Assembly (NCBI GenBank): GCA_036488085.1
Contig: DASXHZ010000081.1
Span: forward strand, 1 to 27,959
Source of the DNA: DASXHZ01 sp036488085
Lineage (GTDB): Bacteria > Acidobacteriota > Thermoanaerobaculia > Gp7-AA8
Direction: 5' to 3'
Length of the DNA stretch: 27,959 nucleotides
In this document: positions 1 to 5,916 of the stretch, piece after piece
How positions within the stretch are numbered: position 1 is the stretch's first letter
How the letters are laid out: each line of letters opens with the position of its first letter
The notes under the pieces: model-generated
Seen by the model: the letters and a program-made list of their open reading frames with translations, nothing else
Databases searched by the model: none
Told to the model about the DNA's origin: nothing
Program-made: the position numbers and the translations under genes

Positions 1-404
1 AACGTGACGTCCATCCGGGCGGTCTGGGCGCTTCCCCAGACGAGCAGCGACGTGGCGCAGATGTAGGCGGCGACCGGGCCGGCCATTTTGTGCATCAGCC
101 AGATGAGGAGGCCGAATGCGAGGAGCGATGGGAGGACGTACGACCAGATCGAGTAGGTCCCGAAGAGGTAAGTCAGGCCCCCCACCATCCAGAAGTGGAG
201 CGGGGGCTTGTGGGTGAACGGGACCCCCTCCAGCGGCGGCAGAAACCACCGGCCGGTGGCACGCATCTCGCGGACGACCTCGGAGTACTTGGTCTCGTCT
301 CCGCAGAAGAGCTCGCGGCCCAGCGGGCTCACCAATGTGGATAGCAGGACCACTCCGAGGGCGACCCGGAGGGCGTTTCGACGCAGTGCTAAGATTTCGT
401 TCAT
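1..404 (-). CDS. ArnT/PMT-like membrane glycosyltransferase, N-terminal part (runs off window)
   Basis: The reading frame from ATG at 404-402 stays open to the window edge, giving about 134 residues. After a first hydrophobic segment (about residues 12-28) comes GDETKYSEVVREM, with the acidic pair D36-E37, and then FTHKPPLHFW. This is the first periplasmic loop signature of the ArnT/PMT_2 (GT39/GT83) family, whose members use polyprenyl-phosphate sugars to modify lipid A, glycans or proteins. Two further hydrophobic stretches follow (GGLTYLFGTYSIWSYVL and LLAFGLLIWLM). The donor and acceptor cannot be told from this fragment. The start codon lies only 25 bp from the divergent gene at 430, so the promoter of each gene must overlap the other's coding region. 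No good Shine-Dalgarno precedes this start. Confidence 0.85.
   Translation of the reverse strand, partial: MNEILALRRNALRVALGVVLLSTLVSPLGRELFCGDETKYSEVVREMRATGRWFLPPLEGVPFTHKPPLHFWMVGGLTYLFGTYSIWSYVLPSLLAFGLLIWLMHKMAGPVAAYICATSLLVWGSAQTARMDVT
387..395 (+). promoter_or_regulatory. Possible extended -10 promoter for the YdcH-like gene
   Basis: TGCTAAGAT has the TGn extended -10 arrangement followed by TAAGAT (4 of 6 to consensus). It would start transcription near 402, about 14 bp before the Shine-Dalgarno at 416-422. No good -35 is seen 17 bp upstream. The site lies inside the 5' coding region of the divergent glycosyltransferase. Prediction by eye only. Confidence 0.3.
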
Positions 405-415
405 CTGGTACTTCG

Positions 416-422
416 AAGGAGG
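416..422 (+). promoter_or_regulatory. Perfect Shine-Dalgarno for the YdcH-like gene
   Basis: AAGGAGG lies 7 nt before ATG 430 and fixes that start over the in-frame ATG at 208, which would read antisense through the glycosyltransferase gene. Confidence 0.85.
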
Positions 423-429
423 AAAGCTG

Positions 430-666
430 ATGTCGAATCGTACCGCTGACGTTCAACAGATTCTCGCCGCAGAAGATCCCGAGTTCCGGCAGTGGGTTGA
501 GGAGCACCACCATTGTGAGGATCGCCTCAACGAATTGACCGGAAAGCCGGATGTCACGGCCGAGGAAGAGTTGGAGGAAAAGACGTTGAAGAAACGCAAA
601 CTCCACCTGAAGGACCAGATGGCGCTGAGGATCAGGACGTACGAGAATCAGAACGTCACGGCGTAG
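430..666 (+). CDS. YdcH/DUF465 family small protein
   Basis: The 78-residue product is highly charged and predicted to be a helical hairpin. An N-terminal helix containing EDPEFRQWVEEHHHCEDRLNEL is followed by the typical DUF465 end TLKKRKLHLKDQMALRI. Family members are about 70-80 residues, so this one is full length. The family is widespread in Gram-negative bacteria and its role is unknown; a coiled-coil partner-binding function is only a guess. A perfect Shine-Dalgarno precedes the start and an intrinsic terminator follows at 692-722, so this is probably a monocistronic gene. Confidence 0.85.
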   Translation: MSNRTADVQQILAAEDPEFRQWVEEHHHCEDRLNELTGKPDVTAEEELEEKTLKKRKLHLKDQMALRIRTYENQNVTA

Positions 667-691
667 CGCAAACAGCATCGATCATTTGAAG

Positions 692-722
692 GCTCCGGCG
701 GTTGCCGGGGCTTTTTGTTTTT
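692..722 (+). terminator. Intrinsic terminator of the YdcH-like gene
   Basis: Arms GCTCCGGC (692-699) and GCCGGGGC (704-711) form an 8-bp stem with one G-T pair and a GGTT loop. A T-rich run follows immediately (712-722). It lies 25 bp after the stop codon. Confidence 0.85.
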
Positions 723-724
723 GA

Positions 725-930
725 TGTCATCCCGAGCGTAGCGAGGACCTGGGTGGGCGGTGGGGTAACGGTGCGCTCATTGGAGATTGAGGTTCGAGGT
801 TCGAGGTAAGAAGTAAGAAAGGCGTTTCGCGTCAACCTCTTACCTCTTCATTCGAACCTCGAACCTCGAACCTCAGTCCCCACCCATCGCACCACCCTCC
901 TCCGAGGTTTCCCGCCACGCTTGGCGTTAC
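725..930. repeat. Composite palindromic element, copy 1 of the GTCATCC-type repeat
   Basis: The left end TGTCATCCCGAGCGTAGCGA (from 725) continues with GGACCT and matches the repeat at 27336. The right end, about 904-930, reads as a degenerate inverted copy (AGGTTTCCCGCCACGCTTGG then CGTTAC). GGTGGGCGGTGGGG on the left is answered by CCCCACCCATCGCACCACC on the right. A heptamer palindrome sits in the middle (788-875). No ORF or transposase is present, so it looks like a non-autonomous, MITE-like element. It fills most of the 306 bp between the YdcH-like gene and psd; nothing else beyond the terminator is recognised there. Confidence 0.6.
788..875. repeat. Heptamer-built palindrome (GAGGTTC units)
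   Basis: The left arm (788-817) repeats GAGGTTC with a 7-bp period and then reads GAGGTAAG AAGTAAG. The right arm (839-875) is its inverse: CTTACCTC, then three GAACCTC units. The arms flank a loop of about 20 nt. It shares its period and layout with the palindromes at 7098, 8366 and 23660, although the heptamer sequence differs. Confidence 0.85.
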
Positions 931-972
931 ACCACGGAACTGACAACCTTCTTGCATTACCATCCCGGCGAA

Positions 973-1614
973 ATGGCGCGCATTCGCTTTGCTCCCGAGG
1001 GGTGGGTGTTCACGATCCCAGTGATCATCCTCGCCGCGGCATCGCTGCTCCTCCAGTGGTACATCGCGGCGATCATCCTCGGCCTCCTCGCGGCGTTCAT
1101 GATCAACTTCTTCCGCGATCCGCACCGGCTTGGCTCGGAGCGGCACATCGACGTCCTCTCGCCCGCCGACGGCACGGTGGTCCAGATCAAGGACGTGGCC
1201 GACGGCTCGGTGTGGCCGGGCCTCACGCGGCAAGTCTCCATCTTCATGTCGGTGTTCGACGTGCACGTGAACCGCTCGCCGATCACCGGGAAGATCGTGC
1301 ACTACCGCTACAACCCGGGGAAGAAACTGGCGGCGATGGTGGAGAAGTCGTCGAGCGAGAACGAGCAGAACCTGATCGTGGTGGAGGACTCGCGCGGACA
1401 CCGCGTGGCGTTCAAACAGATCGCCGGCCTCCTGGCGCGGCGCATCGTGTTCGACAAAAAAGAGGGCGACGGGGTGGTGCGCGGCGAGCGGGTCGGGATG
1501 ATCAAGTTCGGATCGCGCGTCGACATCTTCTTCCCGGCCGACGCGAACATCCGCGTGAACCTGCGCGACAAGGTGAAGGTCGGGCTGACGGTGATCGCAG
1601 AGATCGGCGAATGA
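973..1614 (+). CDS. psd: Phosphatidylserine decarboxylase proenzyme (short form)
   Basis: The 213-residue protein decarboxylates phosphatidylserine to phosphatidylethanolamine at the membrane. It starts RIRFAPEGW and has two hydrophobic segments (about residues 12-30 and 32-46) followed by FFRDPHR. Visible active-site elements are SPADG (D65), DVHVNR (H98) and IKFGSRVD. The G180-S181 bond in the last motif is the self-cleavage site that produces the pyruvoyl group on the alpha chain. The length fits the short PSD class found in many bacteria and archaea. ATG 973 was preferred over TTG 952 because family members start just before the RFAPEGW-like motif; neither start has a clear Shine-Dalgarno. 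The stop overlaps the pssA start (ATGA), indicating translational coupling with the preceding step of the pathway. Confidence 0.95.
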   Translation: MARIRFAPEGWVFTIPVIILAAASLLLQWYIAAIILGLLAAFMINFFRDPHRLGSERHIDVLSPADGTVVQIKDVADGSVWPGLTRQVSIFMSVFDVHVNRSPITGKIVHYRYNPGKKLAAMVEKSSSENEQNLIVVEDSRGHRVAFKQIAGLLARRIVFDKKEGDGVVRGERVGMIKFGSRVDIFFPADANIRVNLRDKVKVGLTVIAEIGE

Positions 1615-2441
1615 AGCGTCCCGACCTGCGAAAGAACCTCCGTCGCGGCGTCTACGTCATCCCGACGTCGTTCACGATCCTCAATCTCTTTTTCGGCTTC
1701 CGCTGCATCTACTACGCGATGCGCGGCTCGGCGGCGATCGCGGCGGGGCAGTACGACCTGGCGGTCGACCCGTTCGAGACGGCGTGCCTCTCGCTCCTCT
1801 TCGCCGCGATCTTCGACACGTTCGACGGCATGGTGGCGCGGCAGCTCGGCGCCACGAGCGAGTTCGGGAAGGAGTACGACTCGCTCGCCGACGTCGTCAC
1901 CTTCGGCTGCGCGCCGGCGGTGCTGGTCTACGCGTGGGGCCTCAACGTTTTCGACCGGCTGGGTGGCGGGCTGGCGTTCCTCTTCCTCGTCTCGGTGTCG
2001 CTCCGTCTCGCGCGCTTCAACGTGATGACGGGGAAGAGCGATTACCGCTACTTCGTCGGCCTGCCGAGTCCCGCCGGGGCGCTGACGCTGGCGTCGACCA
2101 TCTATTACGCCTCGCGGCCGATCACGATCGACGACCACACGTTCGCGGTGGTGATCGCGATCCTGACCGTCTCGACGGCCTTCGCGATGGTGTCGCCGAT
2201 CCGGTGGCGCAGCCAGAAGGGTCTCAATCTGCAGAAGGAGCGCTCGATGATGTACTTCGTCGTGCTGGCGCTCCTGCTGGCGCTCGCTTTCCGCTGGCCG
2301 CGGGTGTGCTGGTTCGTCGGCTCGATCGGCTACCTCATCTCCGGCCCGCTGATGCGGCTCTGGTCGATCGCGTTCCCGACCCGCCGCATCGAACCGATCG
2401 GACCGATGCCGCCGATTCCGCCGGCGGAGCCGGCGCCTTGA
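1611..2441 (+). CDS. pssA: CDP-diacylglycerol-serine O-phosphatidyltransferase
   Basis: This 276-residue integral membrane enzyme condenses CDP-diacylglycerol with L-serine to make phosphatidylserine, the substrate of the adjacent Psd. The CDP-alcohol phosphatidyltransferase signature is complete: D72-G73, A76-R77, G86, D90 and D94 within DGMVARQLGATSEFGKEYD and the following SLAD. NLFFGF near residue 25 and several hydrophobic helices (about 55-70, 97-125, 145-165, 185-200 and 215-240) match PssA type II. The C-terminal tail is Pro-rich (PIGPMPPIPPAEPAP). ATG 1611 overlaps the psd stop by 4 bp, and the downstream gene overlaps in turn. Confidence 0.95.
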   Translation: MKRPDLRKNLRRGVYVIPTSFTILNLFFGFRCIYYAMRGSAAIAAGQYDLAVDPFETACLSLLFAAIFDTFDGMVARQLGATSEFGKEYDSLADVVTFGCAPAVLVYAWGLNVFDRLGGGLAFLFLVSVSLRLARFNVMTGKSDYRYFVGLPSPAGALTLASTIYYASRPITIDDHTFAVVIAILTVSTAFAMVSPIRWRSQKGLNLQKERSMMYFVVLALLLALAFRWPRVCWFVGSIGYLISGPLMRLWSIAFPTRRIEPIGPMPPIPPAEPAP

Positions 2442-3424
2442 GGCATCCGGCGGGGTTTCGGCTGGCGATCGTGAATCCGCTGACGCTCGTCGGGGCGGAG
2501 ATCAAGACGATTCTTCGCGAGCGCGCCTTTCCGTTCGACAAGGTCGTGCTGCTCGACAGCACCGGAGAGGCCGCGGGGGCGTTGACGGACATCGGCGACG
2601 AGGCGGCGGTCGTCACGGCGGCATCGGCGGTCGAGCTGTCGGATGTAGATCTCGCGTTCTTCTGCGGCCCATCGGCGGGCAATCGCGAGTGGATCGAAGC
2701 GGCGAACGGCTACATCGCCGTCGATCTGTCGCAGCCGACGACCGCGGAGGACGGGAAGCTCGCAATCGCCGGCATCAATGTCGACACGCTCGACGCCACC
2801 GACCGGAAGCTGGTCTCGCCGCATCCGATCGCGATCCCGATCGCGCTGATCCTCCACGAGATCGAAAAGGTGGCAGCCGTGGAGCTCTGCACGGCGACGG
2901 TCGTACAACCGGCCTCGGAGTTCGACGAGCCCGGCGTCGCGGAGTTGGCGAAGCAGACGATCGCCGTCCTCGGCGTCCAGTCGGTGCCGCAGGAGGTCTT
3001 CGGCCGCCAGCTCGCGTTCAACCTCTACCCCGCGCTGGAGCACCGCGAGCCGTTCATCGTGTCGCAGATCCGTTCCTTGACTGATGTTCGCCCCAAAATC
3101 GCGCTGCTCGTGACGCAGGGGACGATCTTCCACGGCCACACGTTCTCGCTGTTCGTGAAGACGGACGCCGCCGTCGATACGGCGAAGATCGAGAACGCGT
3201 TGAAGCAGAACCCGGCGATCGCGTTCCCCGAGGGTGATCAACAGTTCGGCACAATCGACGCGGCCGGCAAGGACGAGGTGCTGATCGCCGCGGTGCGCGC
3301 CGAGCCGTCGATTCCGGGCGGATTCTGGATCTGGGCGGTCTGCGATAATCTCCGCCGCAGCTCGGCGCTCAACGCGGTACTCATCGCCGAGAAAGTTCTC
3401 TTCGGAACTAACCCGTCATCCTGA
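2438..3424 (+). CDS. Asd-like (Usg-type) semialdehyde dehydrogenase homologue lacking the catalytic Cys
   Basis: The 328-residue product has the two-domain layout and length of aspartate-semialdehyde dehydrogenase. It has an N-terminal Rossmann region (RLAIVNPLTLVGAEI), a central dimerisation domain with QPASEFDEPG and QEVFGRQLAFNLYPAL, and GTIFHGHTFSLFV near the conserved His. Two key sites are degenerate. The GATGxVG-type nucleotide loop reads NPLTLVG. The NPxC active-site segment reads SPHP at about residues 127-130, so the catalytic Cys is absent. This resembles E. coli Usg, an Asd paralogue without known enzyme activity. The start is inferred as TTG 2438, which overlaps the pssA stop (TTGA) with a purine-rich GGCGGAG upstream. 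The last codons and stop lie in the repeat that begins at 3415. Confidence 0.75.
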   Translation: MRHPAGFRLAIVNPLTLVGAEIKTILRERAFPFDKVVLLDSTGEAAGALTDIGDEAAVVTAASAVELSDVDLAFFCGPSAGNREWIEAANGYIAVDLSQPTTAEDGKLAIAGINVDTLDATDRKLVSPHPIAIPIALILHEIEKVAAVELCTATVVQPASEFDEPGVAELAKQTIAVLGVQSVPQEVFGRQLAFNLYPALEHREPFIVSQIRSLTDVRPKIALLVTQGTIFHGHTFSLFVKTDAAVDTAKIENALKQNPAIAFPEGDQQFGTIDAAGKDEVLIAAVRAEPSIPGGFWIWAVCDNLRRSSALNAVLIAEKVLFGTNPSS

Positions 3425-3498
3425 GCGCAGCGAAGGATCTCAAGATGCGCGGTCTGCGAATTCTGAGATCCTTCGCCGTCTTCGCGGCTCAGGATGAC
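3415..3498. repeat. GTCATCC-type inverted-repeat element, copy 2
   Basis: The left arm begins GTCATCCTGAGCGCAGCGAA and ends GGATCTCA. The right arm is its inverse, TGAGATCCTTCGC ... GGCTCAGGATGAC, with an 11-bp insertion. The spacer is about 21 bp. The element supplies the final Ser codons and TGA stop of the Asd-like gene and also contains an in-frame ATG (3494) ahead of bcp. Confidence 0.85.
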
Positions 3499-3507
3499 GG
3501 GGAACAC

Positions 3508-3512
3508 AGGAG
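3508..3512 (+). promoter_or_regulatory. Shine-Dalgarno deciding the bcp start
   Basis: AGGAG lies 5 nt before ATG 3518. It supports that start over the in-frame ATG 3494, which lies inside the upstream repeat. Confidence 0.7.
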
Positions 3513-3517
3513 ATTCG

Positions 3518-4006
3518 ATGCAAGACTTCTATGACCCCAAAGTTGGCGATCTCGCGCCGAACTTTCGTCTGCCATCCACGCGCGGGAAAGAGATCTCGCT
3601 GAAGGATTACAAGGGTTGGGACGTCGTCCTCTACTTCTACCCGAAGGACGACACGCCCGGCTGCACCGCGGAGGCCTGCAGTTTCCGCGAGCACGAGCCC
3701 GACGTCACGAAAGAGCACGCGGTCATCCTCGGCGTCTCGACCGACCCGATGGAGTCGCACGACAAGTTCTCGGACAAGTACCACCTCAACTTCCCGCTGC
3801 TCTCCGACCAGACCGCCGATGTGGCAAAGATGTACGGCGTCTGGAAGGAGAAGAACTTCTACGGCCGCCGCACCTGGGGCGTGGCCCGCTCGACCTTCCT
3901 CATCGGCTCCGACGGCCGCATCAAGCGGATCTGGAAGAAGGTCGACACGAAAACGCACGGCGCGGACGTGCTAGCCGCCGTCCGCGAGCTGCACGCGAAG
4001 AAGTAG
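3518..4006 (+). CDS. bcp: Thioredoxin-dependent peroxiredoxin, Bcp/PrxQ type
   Basis: This 162-residue cytoplasmic thiol peroxidase reduces H2O2 and organic hydroperoxides. The AhpC/TSA fold starts with VGDLAPNFRLPS. The active-site segment YPKDDTPGCTAEACSF carries the peroxidatic Cys49 and, five residues on, the resolving Cys54 typical of PrxQ. GVARSTFLIGSDGRI is the conserved C-terminal strand region. The length is normal. It stands alone between two palindromic elements, a GTCATCC-type repeat upstream and a 78-bp hairpin immediately after the stop codon, so it is likely transcribed separately from the pssA group or as its last gene. Confidence 0.93.
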   Translation: MQDFYDPKVGDLAPNFRLPSTRGKEISLKDYKGWDVVLYFYPKDDTPGCTAEACSFREHEPDVTKEHAVILGVSTDPMESHDKFSDKYHLNFPLLSDQTADVAKMYGVWKEKNFYGRRTWGVARSTFLIGSDGRIKRIWKKVDTKTHGADVLAAVRELHAKK

Positions 4007-4084
4007 TGTGTGTGGGGCCGGCTCTCAGCCGGCCCATCGTGGCGATGGACAAAATGGGCCGGCTGAGAGCCGGCCCCACACACA
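4007..4084. repeat. Perfect 30-bp inverted repeat, REP-pair/BIME-like
   Basis: Arms 4007-4036 and 4055-4084 are exact inverse copies separated by 18 nt. Each arm also folds alone: GGCCGGCT, CTC, AGCCGGCC. It starts right at the bcp stop codon. With no T-run it is not a canonical terminator, but such a stem could stabilise the 3' end of the mRNA. The layout (a G-rich head, then a compact hairpin, present as an inverted pair) resembles REP doublets mobilised by REP-associated tyrosine transposases; none is encoded in this window. Confidence 0.85.
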
Positions 4085-4148
4085 CAACATCCTCCCCCAG
4101 TAAACGCTCGTCATAGAACCCGAGTAGAGGGTTCATGAGAACGGCACG

Positions 4149-4712
4149 ATGACAGCCGAAGCCGTGGTGAGTGACGAGCTGACGAATACGACACCGATCC
4201 TGCTCGCCACGATCCGGGCGGCGCAACACGGCGATTCACGTGCGTTCGAGGAACTGATGATCGCGAGCGAACGGCGTGTGGAACAGGTAGCCTGGCGGAT
4301 TCTCGGCGACACCGAGGAGGTGAAGGAGGCGGTGCAGGAAACGTTTCTGCGCGTCTTCCGGCACCTCGGGCGGTACGACGAGAACCGCGACTTCTTCGGC
4401 TGGCTGTACCGCATCGCCGTCAACGTCTGCCGCGATCTCGATCAGCGCCGGCGGCGCCGCCGGATCTTCATGCCGATCGAGGACGCGCTGCCAATCACCA
4501 CTCCGCCGCGCACAAATGACGACGCCGCGATGCTGCGGCGCGCCATCGACACGCTCCCGGAACGCGAGCGGCTTGCGATCATCCTCCGCGACATCGAGGA
4601 GCTGTCGACCGAGGACGTCGCGGAGATCCTCGGCAACACGCCGGCGACGGTGCGCGTGCAGATCAGCAAAGCGCGCGCGAAGCTCCGCGCCTGGTTCGGG
4701 GTGACGCGATGA
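4149..4712 (+). CDS. ECF-type RNA polymerase sigma-70 factor
   Basis: The 187-residue product has only the two essential sigma domains. Region 2 (about residues 25-100) contains GDTEEVKEAVQETFLRVFR and FFGWLYRIAVNVCRD. Region 4 (about 128-182) contains LPERERLAIILRDIEELS and the helix-turn-helix DVAEILGNTPATVRVQISKA. A run of Arg (RRRRRR at about 100-105) sits in the linker. It directs RNA polymerase to a regulon that cannot be deduced here. Its stop overlaps the start of a small membrane protein by 4 bp, the usual sigma/anti-sigma arrangement. Upstream, GAACCC (4116-4121) and GGGTTC (4129-4134) form a small inverted repeat just before the start; its role is unknown. Confidence 0.93.
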   Translation: MTAEAVVSDELTNTTPILLATIRAAQHGDSRAFEELMIASERRVEQVAWRILGDTEEVKEAVQETFLRVFRHLGRYDENRDFFGWLYRIAVNVCRDLDQRRRRRRIFMPIEDALPITTPPRTNDDAAMLRRAIDTLPERERLAIILRDIEELSTEDVAEILGNTPATVRVQISKARAKLRAWFGVTR

Positions 4713-5113
4713 TGCCGCTTACCGATCAGGATTTCGCGGAGATCCGCGAGAACGTCATGCGCGAAATTGCGCGGCGGGAGCGGCGGAACACGTGGTTCCT
4801 CGCGGCCTCGGTGGCGCTCGCGGCGGTGGTGATGGTGTTCGTGCTGGTTCCGCGGCAGGTGCCCGAAAACCACGCCGGCGAGGCCGCCGGCGCCCCACTG
4901 AGGACGCCCCCGCCCATCGCTCGGTCACTCAGTGGGGCACCGGCGGCCTCGCCGGTGCAAAGCGTCATCGCTACCCAAACTCCTCCCAAGAAGCACCATC
5001 ACCGCAAACCGCACTCTCGCCCGATCGCGATCGCATCGTCTGAAGCGCAACCGATGACCATCGAACTACAAACCGCGAATCCCGATGTACGCATCATCTG
5101 GATCGCGAAATAG
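4709..5113 (+). CDS. Small single-pass membrane protein, candidate anti-sigma factor
   Basis: The product is 134 residues with a charged cytoplasmic N-terminus (about 1-27: DFAEIRENVMREIARRERR) and one hydrophobic helix (about 28-48). The extracytoplasmic tail is rich in Pro, Ala, Lys and His, with KKHHHRKPH at about 94-102. No zinc-binding HxxxCxxC motif is seen. The anti-sigma role is inferred only from position (ATGA overlap with the ECF sigma gene) and topology. Residues about 55-83 are encoded by a 29-bp inverted repeat, an apparent in-frame insertion of a palindromic element into the periplasmic linker. The adjacent ATG 4712 is an alternative start. Confidence 0.7.
   Translation: MMPLTDQDFAEIRENVMREIARRERRNTWFLAASVALAAVVMVFVLVPRQVPENHAGEAAGAPLRTPPPIARSLSGAPAASPVQSVIATQTPPKKHHHRKPHSRPIAIASSEAQPMTIELQTANPDVRIIWIAK
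4873..4957. repeat. 29-bp inverted repeat inside a coding sequence
   Basis: The left arm 4873-4901 and right arm 4929-4957 are inverse copies with two mismatches, around a 27-nt loop. Each arm contains its own compact hairpin (CACCGGCG ... CGCCGGTG) beside a GGGGC block. This is the same design as the 30-bp repeat at 4007-4084, with different bases. Here it lies within the candidate anti-sigma gene and is read through in frame. Confidence 0.85.
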
Positions 5114-5121
5114 GAGACGTC

Positions 5122-5913
5122 ATGAAACGCATCCTCATCGCCATCGCCCTCATTCTTCTCGCCCTCCCGAATTTCGCGCAGGAGGCGAAGGAGAAGGAGA
5201 AAGAGCCCGACTACAACACCATGCGCGAGTTCCGCAGCAAGGTCTTCGAAGTCCACAACCGCGACCCGCATGACATCGCCTCAGCCATCGGGCTCCTCGG
5301 CAGCGGCTTCAAAGGCGCGACGCTGAACGTGAACAACCAACTCCGCACCATCACCGTGCGCGACTTTCCCGAGAACCTTGCCGCGATCGAGGCGGCCATC
5401 AAGCGACTCGACGTTCCTCCCACGGTGAGTAACGACGCGGAGATGCGCATCTGGATCGTCATCGGCGCCAGGGCGCCGATCGCGGGGGCGCAGTCGCTTC
5501 CCGAACAGCTCGAGCCGGTCCTCAAAGAGCTGCGCTCGACGCTGCGCTACTCGAACTACGCGCTCATGGCTGCGACCGTGAACCGCGTCTCGCGCGGCGT
5601 CGGCGTCGAAGGCTCCGGCGTCGCGGAACCGGCGGCGCTCGGCATGACCGCGAAGCAGGAGCAGCCGATCATGTACACCTACAGCCTGCGTCAGCCGGCG
5701 ATCGTCACGTCGAATGAGCATCCGGCGCTGAGCACCGAGGGTTTCAACTTCGGCATGCGCATCCCGATCGATACCGGCAAGGGGATCCAGTATCAGAACG
5801 TCGGCTTCGAGACGCCGGTGACCGTTCGCGACAAGGAGAAGGTGGTGATCGGCACGACTACGATGGGCGACAAGGCGCTGATCGTCATCGTGACGGTGGA
5901 CATCGCGAAATAG
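5122..5913 (+). CDS. Secreted protein with secretin N-domain-like region
   Basis: The 263-residue product has a signal peptide (MKRILIAIALILLALPNFAQ, likely cleaved after A19). A charged linker follows (EAKEKEKEPD). Residues about 38-98 look like a short secretin/NolW N-domain: KVFEVHNRDPHDIASAIG, then an LNVNNQLRTITVRDFPENL segment and AAIEAAIKRLD. The rest (about 105-263) is a beta-rich region of unknown family ending in ALIVIVTVDIAK. There is no secretin pore domain, so it cannot itself form a channel. AGGAG at 5112-5116 overlaps the preceding stop. It is the third gene of the sigma, membrane protein, secreted protein unit and may be a target or sensor of that system (inference). Confidence 0.7.
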   Translation: MKRILIAIALILLALPNFAQEAKEKEKEPDYNTMREFRSKVFEVHNRDPHDIASAIGLLGSGFKGATLNVNNQLRTITVRDFPENLAAIEAAIKRLDVPPTVSNDAEMRIWIVIGARAPIAGAQSLPEQLEPVLKELRSTLRYSNYALMAATVNRVSRGVGVEGSGVAEPAALGMTAKQEQPIMYTYSLRQPAIVTSNEHPALSTEGFNFGMRIPIDTGKGIQYQNVGFETPVTVRDKEKVVIGTTTMGDKALIVIVTVDIAK

Positions 5914-5916
5914 TAC

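Noticed and set aside
952..972. TTG 952 as psd start
   Set aside because: It adds seven residues not expected in the family and has no ribosome site; ATG 973 directly precedes the conserved RFAPEGW.
3494..3517. ATG 3494 as bcp start
   Set aside because: It lies inside the dispersed repeat; AGGAG sits correctly before ATG 3518.
4007..4084. Intrinsic terminator of bcp
   Set aside because: The stem is excellent but no T-run follows on either strand. It is annotated as a repeat, although it may still stabilise the transcript end.
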